Shown: one piece after another, positions 44,501 to 54,179 of the stretch
Layout of the letters: the number at the start of each line of letters is the position of its first letter
Numbering within the stretch: position 1 is the first letter of the stretch
The notes under the pieces: model-generated
The model's input: only the letters and a program-made list of their open reading frames with translations
Database searches by the model: none
What the model was told of the DNA's origin: nothing
Position numbers and translations under genes: made by a program
Assembly: GCA_022414725.1 (NCBI GenBank)
Contig: JAJSRW010000075.1
Span: forward strand, 1-64,000
Length of the DNA stretch: 64,000 bases
Origin: Microglena sp. YARC
Lineage: Eukaryota; Chlorophyta; Chlorophyceae; Chlamydomonadales; Chlamydomonadaceae
Reading direction: 5' to 3'

Positions 44501-47500
44501 CCCTCCTCCTCCACCCCCTCCCAGCCCTCCACCCCCTCCTCCTCCACCCCCTCCCAGCCCACCACCCCTCCCCCTCCACCCCCTCCAAGCCTCCACCCCC
44601 TCCTCCTCCACCCCTCCACCTCCCGCCCCTCCACCCCCCCTCCCAGCCCACCCCCCCCTCCCCTCCACCCCCTCCTCCTCCACCCCCTCCCCTCCCCCCC
44701 ACCGCCTCCGGCCCCTCCATCCCCTCCTCCTCCACCCTCCCAGCCCACCACCCCCTCCTCCTCCACCCCTTCCAGCCCTCCACCCCTCCTCCCCCACCCC
44801 TCCCAGCCCTCCACCCCCTCCTCCTCCCCCTCCCAGCCCTCCACCCCTCCTCCTCCTCCCCCTCCCAGCCACACACCCCTCCTCCCCCCCCCCTCCCCCC
44901 CCTCCGCCTCCCCCCTCCCCTCCGCCTCCCGCCCCCCCACCCCTCCTCCTCCACCCCTCCCAGTCCCCCACCCCCTCCTCCTCCACCCCTCCCAGCCCAC
45001 CACCCCTCCTCCTCAACCCCTCCCAGCCAACCACCCCCTCCTCCACCCCCTCCACCCCTCCCAGCCCCCACCCCCTCCCAGCACACCACCCCTCCTCCTC
45101 CACCCCCTTCCAGCCCCCCCCCCCTCCCCCTCCACCCCTCCAAGCCCTCCACCCCTCCCCCTCCCCCTCCACCTCCCGCCCCTCCACCCCCTCCTCCTCC
45201 CCCCCTCCCAGCCCACCCCCCCTCCCCCTCCACTCCCTCCAAGCCCTCCACCCCTCCTCCTCCACCCCCTCCCAGCCCACCACCCTCCTCCTCCACCCCT
45301 CCCAGCCCACCACCCTCCTCCTCCACCTCCTCCCTCCACCCCTCCGCCTCCCGCCCCTCCACCCCTCCACCCCTCCCAGCCCTCCACCCCCTCCCCTCCA
45401 CCCCTCCCAGCCCTCCACCCCTCCTCCTCCTCCCCTCCCAGCCCTCCCCCCCCTCCTCCTCCTCCCTCCCAGCCCCCCACCCCCTCCTCCTCCACCCCCT
45501 CCCAGCCCTCCACCCCCTCCTCCTCCACCCCTCCCAGCCCACCACCCCCTCCCCCTCCACCCCCTCCACCCCTCCACCTCCACCCCCTCCACCTCCCACC
45601 CCTCCACCCCCCCTCCCAGCCCACCCCCCCTCCCCCTCCACCCCCTCCAAGCCTCCACCCCCTCCTCCTCCACCCCTCCCCCTCCCCCCACCGCCTCCGG
45701 CCCCTCCATCCCCTCCTCCTCCACCCCCTCCCAGCCCACCACCCCCTCCTCCTCCACCCCCTCCCAGCCCACCACCCCCTCCTCCTCCACCCCCTTCCAG
45801 CCCTCCACCCCTCCTCCCCCACCCTCCCAGCCCTCACCCCCTCCTCCTCCTCCCCCTCCCAGCCCTCCACCCCCTCCTCCTCCTCCCCTCCCAGCCCACC
45901 CCCCTCCTCCCCCCCTCCGCCTCCCCCCCTCCGCCTCCCGCCCCCCACCCCCTCCTCCTCCACCCCCTCCCAGTCCCCAACCCCTCCTCCTCCACCCCCT
46001 CCCAGCCCACCACCCCCTCCTCCACCCCCTCCCAGCCCACCACCCCTCCTCCTCCAACCCCTCCAAGCCCTCCACCCCTCCTCCTCCACCCCCTCCCCCT
46101 CCACCCCTCCCCTCCACCCCCTCCCAGCCCCCACCCCCTCCTCCTCCACCCCCTCCCAGCCCACCACCCCCTCCTCCTCCACCCCTTCCAGCCCCCCCCC
46201 CCCTCCCCTCCACCCCCTCCAAGCCTCCCCCCCCTCCACCTCCACCTCCACCCCCTCCACCTCCACCCCTCCTCCTCCACCCCTCCCAGCCCACCACCCC
46301 CTCCCCTCCACTCCCTCCAAGCCCTCCACCCCTCCTCCTCCACCCCTCCCAGCCCACCCCCCCCTCCTCCTCCACCCCTCCCAGCCCACCACCCCCTCCT
46401 CCTCCACCCCCTCCTCCTCCACCCCTCCGCCTCCCGCCCTCCACCCCCCCAGCCCTCCAGCCCCCTCCACCCCCTCCCAGCCCTCCACCCCCTCCTCCTC
46501 CTCCCCCTCCCAGCCCACCACCCCCTCCTCCTCCCCCCCTCCCCCTCCCCCCTCCGCCTCCCGCCCCTCCCCCCTCCTCCTCCACCCCTCCCAGCCCCCC
46601 ACCCCTCCTCCTCCACCCCCTCCCAACCCTTCACCCCCCTCCTCCTCCACCCCCAGGTATGCATGTGACCACTAAATTGTTGGCCTATTTTGAGCATTTT
46701 GAGACAACCATAAATCCACCCAATTACATTTGCACTAGTTCATGTATCAGCACACTCTACATTTTAGTGGTCTAAAGGCCCACGACCCTACCTCCCACCA
46801 TGTGCACCCACAAACCCACCCGCCACCATGTGCACCCACGACCCTGCCTCCCACCATGTGCACCCACAAACCCACCCACCACCTGTGCACCACGACCCTA
46901 CCTCCCACCCTGTGCACCCACGATCCTACTCCCACCCTGTGCACCCACGACCTACCTCCCACCATGTGCACCCACAAACCCACCCACCACCCTGTGCACC
47001 CACGACCCTACCTCCCACCCTGTGCACCCACAAACCCACCCACCACCCTGTGCACCCACGACCCTACCTCCCACCATGTGCACCCACAAACCCACCCACC
47101 ACCCTGTGCACCCACGACCCTACCTCCCACCCTGTGCACCCACGACCCTACCTCCCACCCTGTGCACCCACAAACCCACCCACCACCCTGTGCACCCACG
47201 ACCCTACCTCCCACCCTGTGCACCCACGACCCTACCTCCCACCCTGTGCACCCACGACCCTACCTCCCGCCCTGTGCACCCACGACCCTACCTCCCACCC
47301 TGTGCACCCACAAACCCAGCTTAAACCAAGTGTACCCTGTAGGGTGCATGCACAGATGATAGCCTGCTCTCTATTTCGATAGGAGGTTCCTAGAAGCTGC
47401 TGCACATAGCACCCTCTTTCAGTGATTAATAATGGTTTAGTGGTAGACCAGATCGCTTTAGAATGAAGAGTCGGGGGTTCGACTCCCCATTCGGTCGCTC

Positions 47501-50500
47501 TTGTCGTTGCAGGTCATCGTCAACCGCGATGGTAGCTTGTCCAGTTGAGGTAGTAGACCGCTCCCCACCCGCGTACGACGGGCTCCCTTATCACCATGCC
47601 CCACCAGGCGTTATCATTACCTTTTTTTTGCTGCACATAGCCTAACATATAAGCTACGCTGCATATACCGTATGTGAGATGCTCACCAGAGTCAGTAGTG
47701 TCATCCTTTATGGGATATTTCTCGTGCATGACCGCAGTTGACTCAATTGAAGTGGGGGTTTCCATACAGCACTATTAATTAAATTAATTAATTAATTAAT
47801 TAATTGATTAAATTTTGGCCTTTGGCCCCCTTTTATTTTGCCTGATTATATGTGTGTGAGGGGAGCTGCAGGGGTGCAGAAAAGGGTGTGGAGGGCCACC
47901 TGTATAAACCCTGAACCCTAAAAAAAACCTAAAAGGGTGTGGAGGGCCACCTGTATAAACCCTAAACCCTAAAAAAACCCTAAAAAGGTGTGGAGGGCCA
48001 CCTGTATATGCAATGCAAGAGGTCTGATGTGGGACACAACTTCACACCCGGACAGTCAGATGCGTACTTCACACCCGGACTTCACACGTGGACGGGCAGA
48101 TCCGTACTTCGCACCCTAAGCTTACATGGCCTCCACCCAACCAGGGTAATTCAAAGCGCGCGCTTTTGCGCTTTTGAGCGCTGACTTTTTGAGGTTTTTG
48201 CAACCCCTTGTGAGCGCTGCCAGCAATTTTTGCGCTTTTCGAACTGCAAAGCCCAGTTTTTTTGTTTTCAAGTGCGCTAAAGCGCTGGCCAATTTGGCCA
48301 TTTGAAGTACCCTGCACACAACCCTAAACCCTAAATACTAAACACTAAACACCACTATGTTTCTGCAGACATATGCCCCACTGTGGAGGGCTATGATGAG
48401 ACTCCCCAAGTGGACCGTGGAGGGAGCGACATTGCTTGCACCCCTGCCCCTTCTCTTGCTGCTCTGAAGTCCCAGTGTGACGTTGATACATCCTGCCTGG
48501 CTTTTAACTACTTCAGACCAGACTCCGGTGTGATGTCGGGTTGCAGAAAGACCAGCGCCACACCCCTGGCGCCTTTTAACCGCTTCTTCATGTGCTTCTA
48601 CTCCCGCAAAGGTGAGAATTACTTCTGTCTAGCTTTCCAGGACTGAGAAGAGCTGTTGATCGGATGATGCTGTTTTACTTTTACGTTTTGTACTATGAAT
48701 GTATGTGTGTGGTGTGTGTGTGTGTGTGTGTGTGTGTTTGTGTGTGTGTGAGAGGATAGGCAGCAAGAAAATACAGAAAATGCAGAACAGCACATATAAG
48801 AGCGCCGCTTAGCCTTCCATTCCCCAAACTGTGTTCCTATGTTGGCTTGAAGGATTGACGGCGATACATACTATAGTAGTACACACATACACACATACAT
48901 ACTGTAGTATCGGTACACACACACACACACACACACAAGCCTAATGCAATGTGAACTTGAACAATACTGCAATATAGTTATATACTCGTATTAATATATT
49001 TTAATGTGTTTTATTATTGAATGGCTTCCTTAGATTGGCACCACACTTTCTGATCGCAATTTATTTTTCTGAGAGTTGGACAACCTTCACTTGCCAGATA
49101 TTTCTTCTGAGAGTTGATATGTGATGCCAATGAAATTAGCAACGCGACAATACCTTTCAAACCCATGTAAAAGTATTTACTCCAGAAGTGCAAAAACATT
49201 GCACAAGCTCACTACTTGAATTTTGAGTGGCAGGGGCCAAGAAGAATTTAGCACCTCCCAATGAACAGGACACACCCACACACACGTTCACGGCCATAAA
49301 TTATGGGCCATAACCCCCCCCCCCCCCACCCCACCCCCCACACACACATACCCATGCACAAGTACCCGAACCCACGCATACGCACACCCACACCCACACC
49401 CACGCATGTCTTAGCACCCACACACATACCCCCCCCCCCCCCCCCCACTACACACACACACACACACATCTTCACACAAAAACCCACACACATACCAACA
49501 CACACACATACCCCCACCCAAACCCACAAGCTCACATATCGACAATCGAAGCTGAGAGTGGCCAAGGAGACTGTAGCACCTCTCGATGAACAGGGACACA
49601 ACAACACCCAATTCTTCACACCCACAACGGCACCCACACCCTCCCCACCCACACCCACCCACACCCACACCCACGAGCTAACAACTTGAATGTTGAATCT
49701 GACAGAGATATGAAGACCCCCCCTCCTCCTCCACCCCCTCCGAGTCCTCCACCCCCTCCTCCTCCCCCCACCCAGCCCTCCACCCCCTCCCAGTCCTCCA
49801 CCCCCTCCGCCTCCACCCCCACCAGCCTCCACCCCTCCACCTCCCCCCCACCCCCTCCCCTCCACCCCCTCCCAGTCCTCCACCTCCCCCCTCCACCTCC
49901 CCCCCCACCCCCTCCCAGTCCTCCCCCCCTCCGCCTCCACCCCCACCCAGCCCCCACCCCCCTCCTCCTCCACCCCCTCCCAGCTCTCCCCCCCTCCTCC
50001 TCCACCCCCTCCCAGCCTCCACCCCCTCCACTCCACCCAGCCCTCCCCCCCTCCTACCCCACTCAGCCCTCCCCCCTCCCCTCCCCCCCCCCTCCCAGTC
50101 CGCCACCCCTCCGCCTCCACCCCACCCCAGCCCTCCCCCCTACCCTCCACCCCCTCCCAGCCCTCCCCCCCTCCTCCTCCGCCCCCTCCCAGCCTCCCCC
50201 CCTCCACCTCCCCCCCCACCCCCTCCCCCTCCACCCCCTCCAAGTCCTCCCCCCCGCCTCCCCCCACCCAGCCTCCCCCCCTCCTCCTCCACCTCCTCCC
50301 AGCCCTGCCCCCCTCCTCCTCCACCCCCTCCGCCCCCCACCCCTCCTCCTCCACCCCCTCCCAACCCCCACCCCCTCCTCCTCCACCCCCTCCAGCCACC
50401 ACCCCCTCCCCCTCCACCCTCCCCAGCCCTCCACCCCCTCCCTCCACCCCCTCCCGTCCTCCACCTCCCCCCCCTCCCAGCCCTCCCCCCCCTCCTCCTC

Positions 50501-51155
50501 CACCCCCTCCCAGCCCTCCCCCCCCTCCCAGCCCTCCCCCCTCCTCCTCCCCCCCCACCCAGCCCTCCACCCCCTCCCCCTCCACCCCCTCCCAGTCCTC
50601 CCCCCCTCCGCCTCCACCCCCACCCAGCCCTCCCCCCCTCCTCCTCCACCCCCTCCCAGCCCTCCCCCCCTCCTCCTCCACCCCCTCCCAGCCCCCCACC
50701 CCCTCCCCAGCCCTCGCCCCCCTCCTCCTCCACCCCTCCAGCCCCCCACCCCTCTCCTCCACCCCCTCCCAGCCCCCCACCCCCTCCTCCTCCACCCCCT
50801 TCCAGCCCCCCACCCCTCCTCCTCCACTCCCTTCCAGCCCTCCGCCGCCTCCTCCTCCACCCGGCCCTCCACCCCTCCCCTCCCACCCTCCACCCCCTCC
50901 CCACCCTCACCACCTCACCATCCTCCCACCCCTGCACCCCCTCCTCATAAGAAGAAGCCCCCTCCTATGAGGAAGCCCCCTCCTCCGCAGAGGAGTCCAC
51001 CCCCTCCTGGTCCTGCACCTGGTCCCTCACCTGGTCCCTCACCTAGTAACAAGACCAAGAAGAAGAAGGCGGCGCCAAAGAAGAAGAAGAAGAGGGCTCC
51101 TCCCCCTTGGTGGTTGCGCTGGTTTAGGAGAAAGAACCAAGGAATTGGTAAATAA
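41572..51155 (+). CDS. Large secreted Cys- and Pro-rich glycoprotein, disrupted by a LINE
   Basis: Three exons are inferred: 41572-46656 (interrupted by the LINE at 42167-43373), 48369-48611 and 49708-51155. Junctions are phase-compatible: CCA G|AC gives PPPDICPT and AAA G|AT gives KDMKTPPP. Order: signal peptide (VVIGLLLCLGASLLPQAYSQ), Cys motif, a ~200-residue domain resembling DUF4114 (NPGEELIFAI ... VYMGFEDCRPPSDNCGD..YEDFQF), a CTDC-like motif (NCNDDDPCTNDQC), FPPF/T/EP repeats, long SPPPPPPP tracts, a small Cys domain, more polyproline and a Lys-rich tail. This suggests a hydroxyproline-rich extracellular-matrix protein of roughly 1,800 residues. The LINE introduces a stop, so this copy is probably inactive unless spliced around; C-tract length differences also shift the frame repeatedly. 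Confidence 0.7.
42167..43373 (-). mobile_element. 5'-truncated LINE (family A), antisense in exon 1
   Basis: The 1.2-kb insertion is flanked by CAGAGATT at 42159-42166 and 43374-43381. The minus-strand 3' end has a (TGTAA)n tail, matching the plus-strand TTACATTACATTACAT. The 3' untranslated part holds the hairpin CCACCGTTTTGGTGG (42320-42334). Related 3' ends lie at 13335-13530 and 52583-52695. Truncated 5' end, tail and target duplication are the hallmarks of target-primed reverse transcription. Confidence 0.85.
42445..43370 (-). pseudogene. C-terminal part of LINE reverse transcriptase polyprotein
   Basis: About 308 codons from the truncated 5' border to a stop at 42445; no proper start. 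The core is the C-terminal zinc knuckle typical of non-LTR elements, C-x2-C-x9-H-x3-C (CQMCGFQKTEDEMHMFEC), preceded by a helical region (RSIAQFRMGSHWLNTERMRV). The reverse-transcriptase catalytic part is missing, so it cannot work alone. Confidence 0.8.
43640..46656 (+). repeat. CCT/CCA-rich polyproline tract
   Basis: Built from ~33-bp units such as CCACCCCCTCCTCCTCC + ACCCCCTCCCAGCC, reading SPPPPPPPP in the frame that joins exon 2. Differences of one C between units shift the frame locally into LLLHPLPALHP. A higher-level duplication is visible (blocks near 44200-45100 recur at about 45500-46000). Long glycine-rich frames on the minus strand are shadows. Confidence 0.85.
46780..47320. repeat. 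28-bp minisatellite
   Basis: Alternating units CACCCACGACCCTACCTCCC + ACCCTGTG and CACCCACAAACCCACCCACC + ACCCTGTG. Three plus-strand frames stay open through it; none is supported as a gene. Confidence 0.9.
47428..47620 (+). mobile_element. tRNA-derived SINE, copy 3
   Basis: TGGTTTAGTGGTAGACCAGA A-box region, GGGGTTCGACTCCCC B box, same body and TTATCATTACC(T)n end as copy 2. Inserted in the sense orientation within intron 1 of the secreted-protein gene. Confidence 0.85.
48142..48314 (-). mobile_element. CAGGGTAC-family MITE, copy c
   Basis: Ends CAGGGTAA and GTACCCTG; flanks CACCCAAC and CACACAAC match at 7 of 8 bases. Interior: GCGCGCTTTTGCGC, TTTTTGCAACCCC, GCGCTGGCCAATTTGGCC. Confidence 0.8.
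48369..48611 (+). CDS. Secreted-protein gene, exon 2: small Cys domain
   Basis: The acceptor is TTTCTGCAG and the donor is CGCAAAG|GTGAGA. About 81 residues: ICPTVEGYDETPQVDRGGSD, then LAALKSQCDVDTSCLAFNYF and MSGCRKTS...MCFYSRK. The pattern GY-x-D-x-GGSDI-x-L-x2-C-D-x4-C-x2-FN resembles PAN/apple-like modules of algal secreted proteins (recalled, not searched), so a binding role in the matrix is plausible. If the donor is not used, the frame ends soon after (48646). Confidence 0.65.
48612..49707 (+). other. Secreted-protein gene, intron 2
   Basis: GTGAGA...GACAGAG. It has GT/CA microsatellites (48710-48750, 48885-48940) and two related blocks (GCAGGGGCCAAGAAGAATTT at about 49231 and GTGGCCAAGGAGACTGTAGC at about 49557, each followed by ACCTC...GATGAACAGG or AATGAACAGG), with CACACCC tracts after each. 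The acceptor is the weakest of this gene. Confidence 0.5.
49708..51155 (+). CDS. Secreted-protein gene, exon 3: polyproline and basic tail
   Basis: Opens DMKTPPPPPPPPSPPPPPPP in frame with exon 2 and remains open to TAA at 51153-51155. After about 400 residues of proline-rich repeats the end is distinctive: HKKKPPPMRKPPPPQRSPPP, GPAPGPSPGPSPSNK, then KKKKAAPKKKKKRAPPPWWL and RWFRRKNQGIGK. The basic tail could bind acidic wall polymers (inference). C-tract indels again make the middle frame uncertain. Confidence 0.65.
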
Positions 51156-51800
51156 TTAGCCTGTATATCCCTTCATGTGTTTCTGATAGATGGAATGCAA
51201 GGAATGGACACAGGAATAAATAGCAGCTGCCTTGAGACTGTAGATGAACAGATGGTAGTGTAGCAGCTGGTGGTGTACAGTGCAAGTGGTTAGAAATTCA
51301 ACTGGCGGGCATAAATGAATAGTTGGTGGTTTGCGTGCTCTGAAGGTATATTTCTTGGCATGTGTGTGTGTCCGTGTGTGTGTGTGTGTGCACAAGCACT
51401 GCACACGCATTGCACCACCAGTGATTTGTTTTCCAAATCTGAAAGTGGGGTTTTCCTAGCTTTATGGTTCTGGGCCTCCTCCAGGGATTGCGTTTTAGTG
51501 CTTTCTGTAGCTTTTTATAGCTTTATGGCTTTTGTAGCTTTATATGGCTATTTGTAGCTTTATATGGCTATTTGTAGCTTATGGCTTTCTGTAGCTTTTT
51601 ATGGCTTTTAGTGCTTTCTGTAGCTTTATATGGCTGTAGCTTTACGTGGCTTTTTAGGGCCATTTAGGGGCGGGGAAAAAACATTTGTTTCTTTTGTTTA
51701 TAGCGATAATTTTGGTAAAACGGGGTCAAAACTAGCGATTGCTATATATAGCGGAAGTAAAATCCCTGTGCACCACAGCACCCAACACCATCACAGATGT
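51156..51800. repeat. Downstream sequence with TAGCTTTATATGGC minisatellite
   Basis: Unique sequence to about 51480, then imperfect ~20-bp TAGCTTTATATGGCTATTTG units to 51660. No gene recognised. Confidence 0.6.
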
Positions 51801-51801
51801 T

Positions 51802-52482
51802 GGGATTAGGAGTGCATGGGTCCCCCTAACTTCCCCTCGTACAAACATTTTTACCTACTGCTCTTACAGCACTAGTGTTTTATTGCCTTTTTGCTTTTCT
51901 GTCGTCTGCTTCTCAATACCGTAGTGCCCTAAAAAACTCTTTATCTGATTAAGCATTCTTAGACCTTCTAAACATTGGAATTAGGAGCGCATGGGTAGCT
52001 CTATCTTCCCTTAGTGCAAACGTGTTTACCTACTGCTCTTATAGCACTCGTGTTTTATTGCCTTTTTGCTTTTCTGCTGTTCTGCTTCTCAATAGTGTGT
52101 TAAAAACCTCTTTATCTGATCAAGAATTCCTAGACCTTCTAAACATTGGAATTAGGAGCGCATGGGTAGCTCTATCTTCCCTTAGTGCAAACGTGTTTAC
52201 CTACTGCTGTTATAGCACTCGTGTTTTATTGCCTTTTTGCTTTTCTGCTGTTCTGCTTCTCTATTGTGTGCTGAACACCTCTTTATCTGATTTAGCATTA
52301 TTAGACTATCTTAACATTGGGATTAGGAGCGCATGGGTTGCTCTACTTCCGTAGTGCAAACGTTTTTTACCTCCTGCTCTTAGAGCACTAGTGTTTTCTT
52401 GCTTTTCTGCTTTTCTGTTTTTCTGCTTCTCTATTGTGTGCTGAACACCTCTTCATCTGATGAAGCTATTAGACCTTCTAAA
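51802..52482. repeat. Four tandem ~172-bp units
   Basis: Units begin GG(G/A)ATTAGGAG at 51802, 51977, 52148 and 52319 and share ACCTACTGCTCTTA, AGCACT-GTGTTTTATTGCC and CTTTATCTGAT. The last unit continues into an inverted counterpart at 53820-53900. Confidence 0.85.
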
Positions 52483-52582
52483 GGCCGCCTTGTGTAAAAA
52501 TAAACTTCTGATTGCTTTGCTGGCTTGTCTGAAGCAACATGCTGGACGGCCATTCCCTGTCAGAAAACACATCAAATCACTC

Positions 52583-52695
52583 CCATTACAGTACATTACA
52601 GTACATGTTAAAGTCTACTTGACACCGCGAGGGTGTATGAGACTCAGTGCTTTAAACAAAAAGGAAAAGCACCCACAAAGCAAAAAAAACCATTT
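52583..52695 (-). mobile_element. LINE family A 3' end fragment
   Basis: ACAGTACATTACAGTACATG tail side, then TTAAAGTCTACTTGACACCG, GTATGAGACTCAGTGC and AAGCACCCACAAAGC; same as the left end of 42167-43373. The inverted counterpart at about 53700-53735 lacks it and shows the empty site (CCATTGCAATGG). Confidence 0.75.
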
Positions 52696-52756
52696 TAATG
52701 GAATGGTTTTAGTGTCTGCCTTGATTGCTAAGAGCTGATGGATTTGGGCTTCATAC

Positions 52757-52978
52757 CAGGGTACTACTGCGCGCGCGCGACAAGCGTAAGCACCAGGGTA
52801 CTTCCAAGCGCGCGCTTTTGCGCGCTGGCCCGCTGCCTTCTTGAGCCCCACTGCGCGTTTCACGCAGTTTTTTGCAACCCCCTGTGGGCGCAGCAAGCAA
52901 ATTTCGCGCTTTTTGCACTACAAAGCGCAGTTTTTGTTTTTTGAAGCGCTGGCCAATTTGGTCAATGGAAGTACCCTG
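52757..52978 (-). mobile_element. CAGGGTAC-family MITE, copy d
   Basis: Ends CAGGGTACTAC and GTACCCTG; flanks CTTCATAC and CTTCATAG match at 7 of 8. A second CAGGGTAC occurs 35 bases inside (52792), suggesting a nested or duplicated end. Confidence 0.75.
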
Positions 52979-53039
52979 CTTCATAGATGGATGATTGATA
53001 TAACAAATTGGACAATTAGATAAACGGACACACAGATGT

Positions 53040-53400
53040 TCAGTATAACATAAGTGGTATGCAGAAAATATGTGGACCAAGCAAAATGATTCAGAGCAGA
53101 GCCAGTATCCTGTACATCTGTACATCAAAATATGTGGACCAAGCAAAATGATTAAGAGTAGAGCCAGTATCCTGTACATCTGTACATCAAAAGATGTGGA
53201 CCAAGCAAAATGATTAAGAGCAGAGCCAGTATCCTGTACACCTGTACATCAAAATATGTGGACCAAGCAAAATGATTAAGAGCAGAGACAGTATCCTGTA
53301 CATCTGCACTTCAAAATATGTGGACCAAGCAAAATGAATAAGAGCAGAGCCAGTATCCTGTACATCAAAATATGTGGAGTGTGGACCAAGCAAAATGGTG
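53040..53400. repeat. 62-bp tandem repeat
   Basis: Five to six copies starting GGACCAAGCAAAATGATTAA (53074, 53136 and 53198 give the 62-bp period), with TATCCTGTACATCTGTACAT. Confidence 0.9.
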
Positions 53401-53464
53401 AAGTGCACATCAGATCAGAGCAGCGCAACCTCGTGCACCTGGAAGCTGACAGAATTCTTCTTTA

Positions 53465-53657
53465 CAGGTACTACTTCTTGCCAAATTGGTTAGCGCTGAA
53501 AGCGCACAAACGTCAAATTGGTCTACGCTTTTTAGTGCAAAAACTGCGCGCTGCGCCCACAGGGGGTTGAAAAAACTGCGCTTAGAGCGCAGAGGGGCTC
53601 AAAAAGTCAGCGCTCAAAAGCGCAAAAGCGCGCGCTTTGAATTACCCTGGTACCCTG
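53465..53657 (+). mobile_element. CAGGGTAC-family MITE, copy e
   Basis: Starts CAGGTACTAC and ends TTACCCTGGTACCCTG; contains GCCAAATTGGTTAGCGCTG, CTGCGCCCACAGGGGGTTG. Its right flank is the reverse complement of copy d's left flank. Confidence 0.7.
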
Positions 53658-53900
53658 GTATGAAGCCCAAATCCATCAGCTCTTAGCCATCAAGGCAGAC
53701 ACTAAACCATTCCATTGCAATGGGAGTGATTTGGTGTGTTTTCTGACAGGGAAAGGCTGTCCAGCATGTTGCTTCAGACAAGGCAGCAATCAGGAGTTTC
53801 TTTTACAGAAGGTGGTGTTAAAAAGGTCTAAGAATGCTTAATTAGATAGAAAAAATTGTTCAGCACACAATAGAAAAGCAGAACAGCAGAAAAGCAGTCG
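53650..53900 (-). repeat. Inverted copy of 52390-52757
   Basis: GTATGAAGCCCAAATCCATC, AGCTCTTAGC, GGGAGTGATTTGGTGTG, CAGCATGTTGCTTCAGACAA and TTCAGCACACAATAGAAAAG are the reverse complement of the sequence around copy d, including part of the 172-bp unit. Confidence 0.75.
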
Positions 53901-54005
53901 CTGTCAACCGCCATGGTAGCTTTGCCCAGGTAAAGTAGCAGCTCGTCCCAAACCGCCGTAAGACTAGGCTCCCTTAATACTACGCCCCGCCAGGCGTTAT
54001 CATTG
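53897..54005 (+). mobile_element. tRNA-derived SINE, copy 4 (5' truncated)
   Basis: Only the body is present: GTCGCTGTCAACCGCCATGG, TACGCCCCGCCAGGCGTTAT and CATTG. A and B boxes are missing, so it cannot be transcribed by itself. Confidence 0.7.
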
Positions 54006-54044
54006 ACTCCCTATTGCAGAAGAGGAGAACAAATAAAAACAAGG

Positions 54045-54165
54045 AAAAAGTGACTTGTTCGTGCTAACATTTTCCTGGTAATAATTTTTTATTTACTGCG
54101 GAAGACAGTGAGCTGCCAAATTGCTGGCTGAAGCTATGTAACCAAGTTCAAGTTCGAGTTATGGC
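54045..54165 (-). mobile_element. E114-like element, copy 3
   Basis: Reverse complement of GAACTTGGTTACATAGCTTC, AGCCAGCAATTTGGCAGCTC and ATTACCAGGAAAATGTTAGC. Forms the end of the inverted D3 composite. Confidence 0.65.
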
Positions 54166-54179
54166 TTGCCATGCCTCGT

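Larger units (their letters stand above)
41572..46656 (+). pseudogene. Secreted-protein gene, exon 1 with LINE insertion
   Basis: ATG at 41572 is chosen because a basic start (MTTALRRHM) and a hydrophobic core follow; an upstream GTG frame starts right after TTCCATAG, an acceptor, so the 5' untranslated part is probably spliced. The reading frame is clean to 42166, then enters the LINE and stops at 42193-42195. It resumes in the same phase at 43375. A one-base T excess near 43939-43942 breaks the FPPF repeat. From about 43640 to 46656 the intended frame is (S)PPPPPP, with many C-run indels. The donor is CCCCCAG|GTATGC. Confidence 0.65.
46657..48368 (+). other. Secreted-protein gene, intron 1 with repeats
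   Basis: GTATGC...TTTCTGCAG intron of 1.7 kb. It holds a 28-bp minisatellite (46780-47320), a SINE (47428-47620), TAAT repeats (47775-47812), three ~57-bp GGGTGTGGAGGGCCACCTGT + CCCTAAA units (47885-48008), and a CAGGGTAC MITE (48142-48314). Confidence 0.65.

Noticed and set aside
43605..46697. Long glycine-rich proteins on the minus strand (up to 748 codons)
   Set aside because: Antisense of C-rich polyproline coding DNA; the plus strand has signal peptide, domains and splice phases that fit.
46742..47382. PTHHPVHPR-type repeat proteins
   Set aside because: Translation of a 28-bp minisatellite inside intron 1, open in three frames.
49248..50937. Glycine-rich minus-strand frames over exon 3
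   Set aside because: Antisense shadows of the proline-rich exon.
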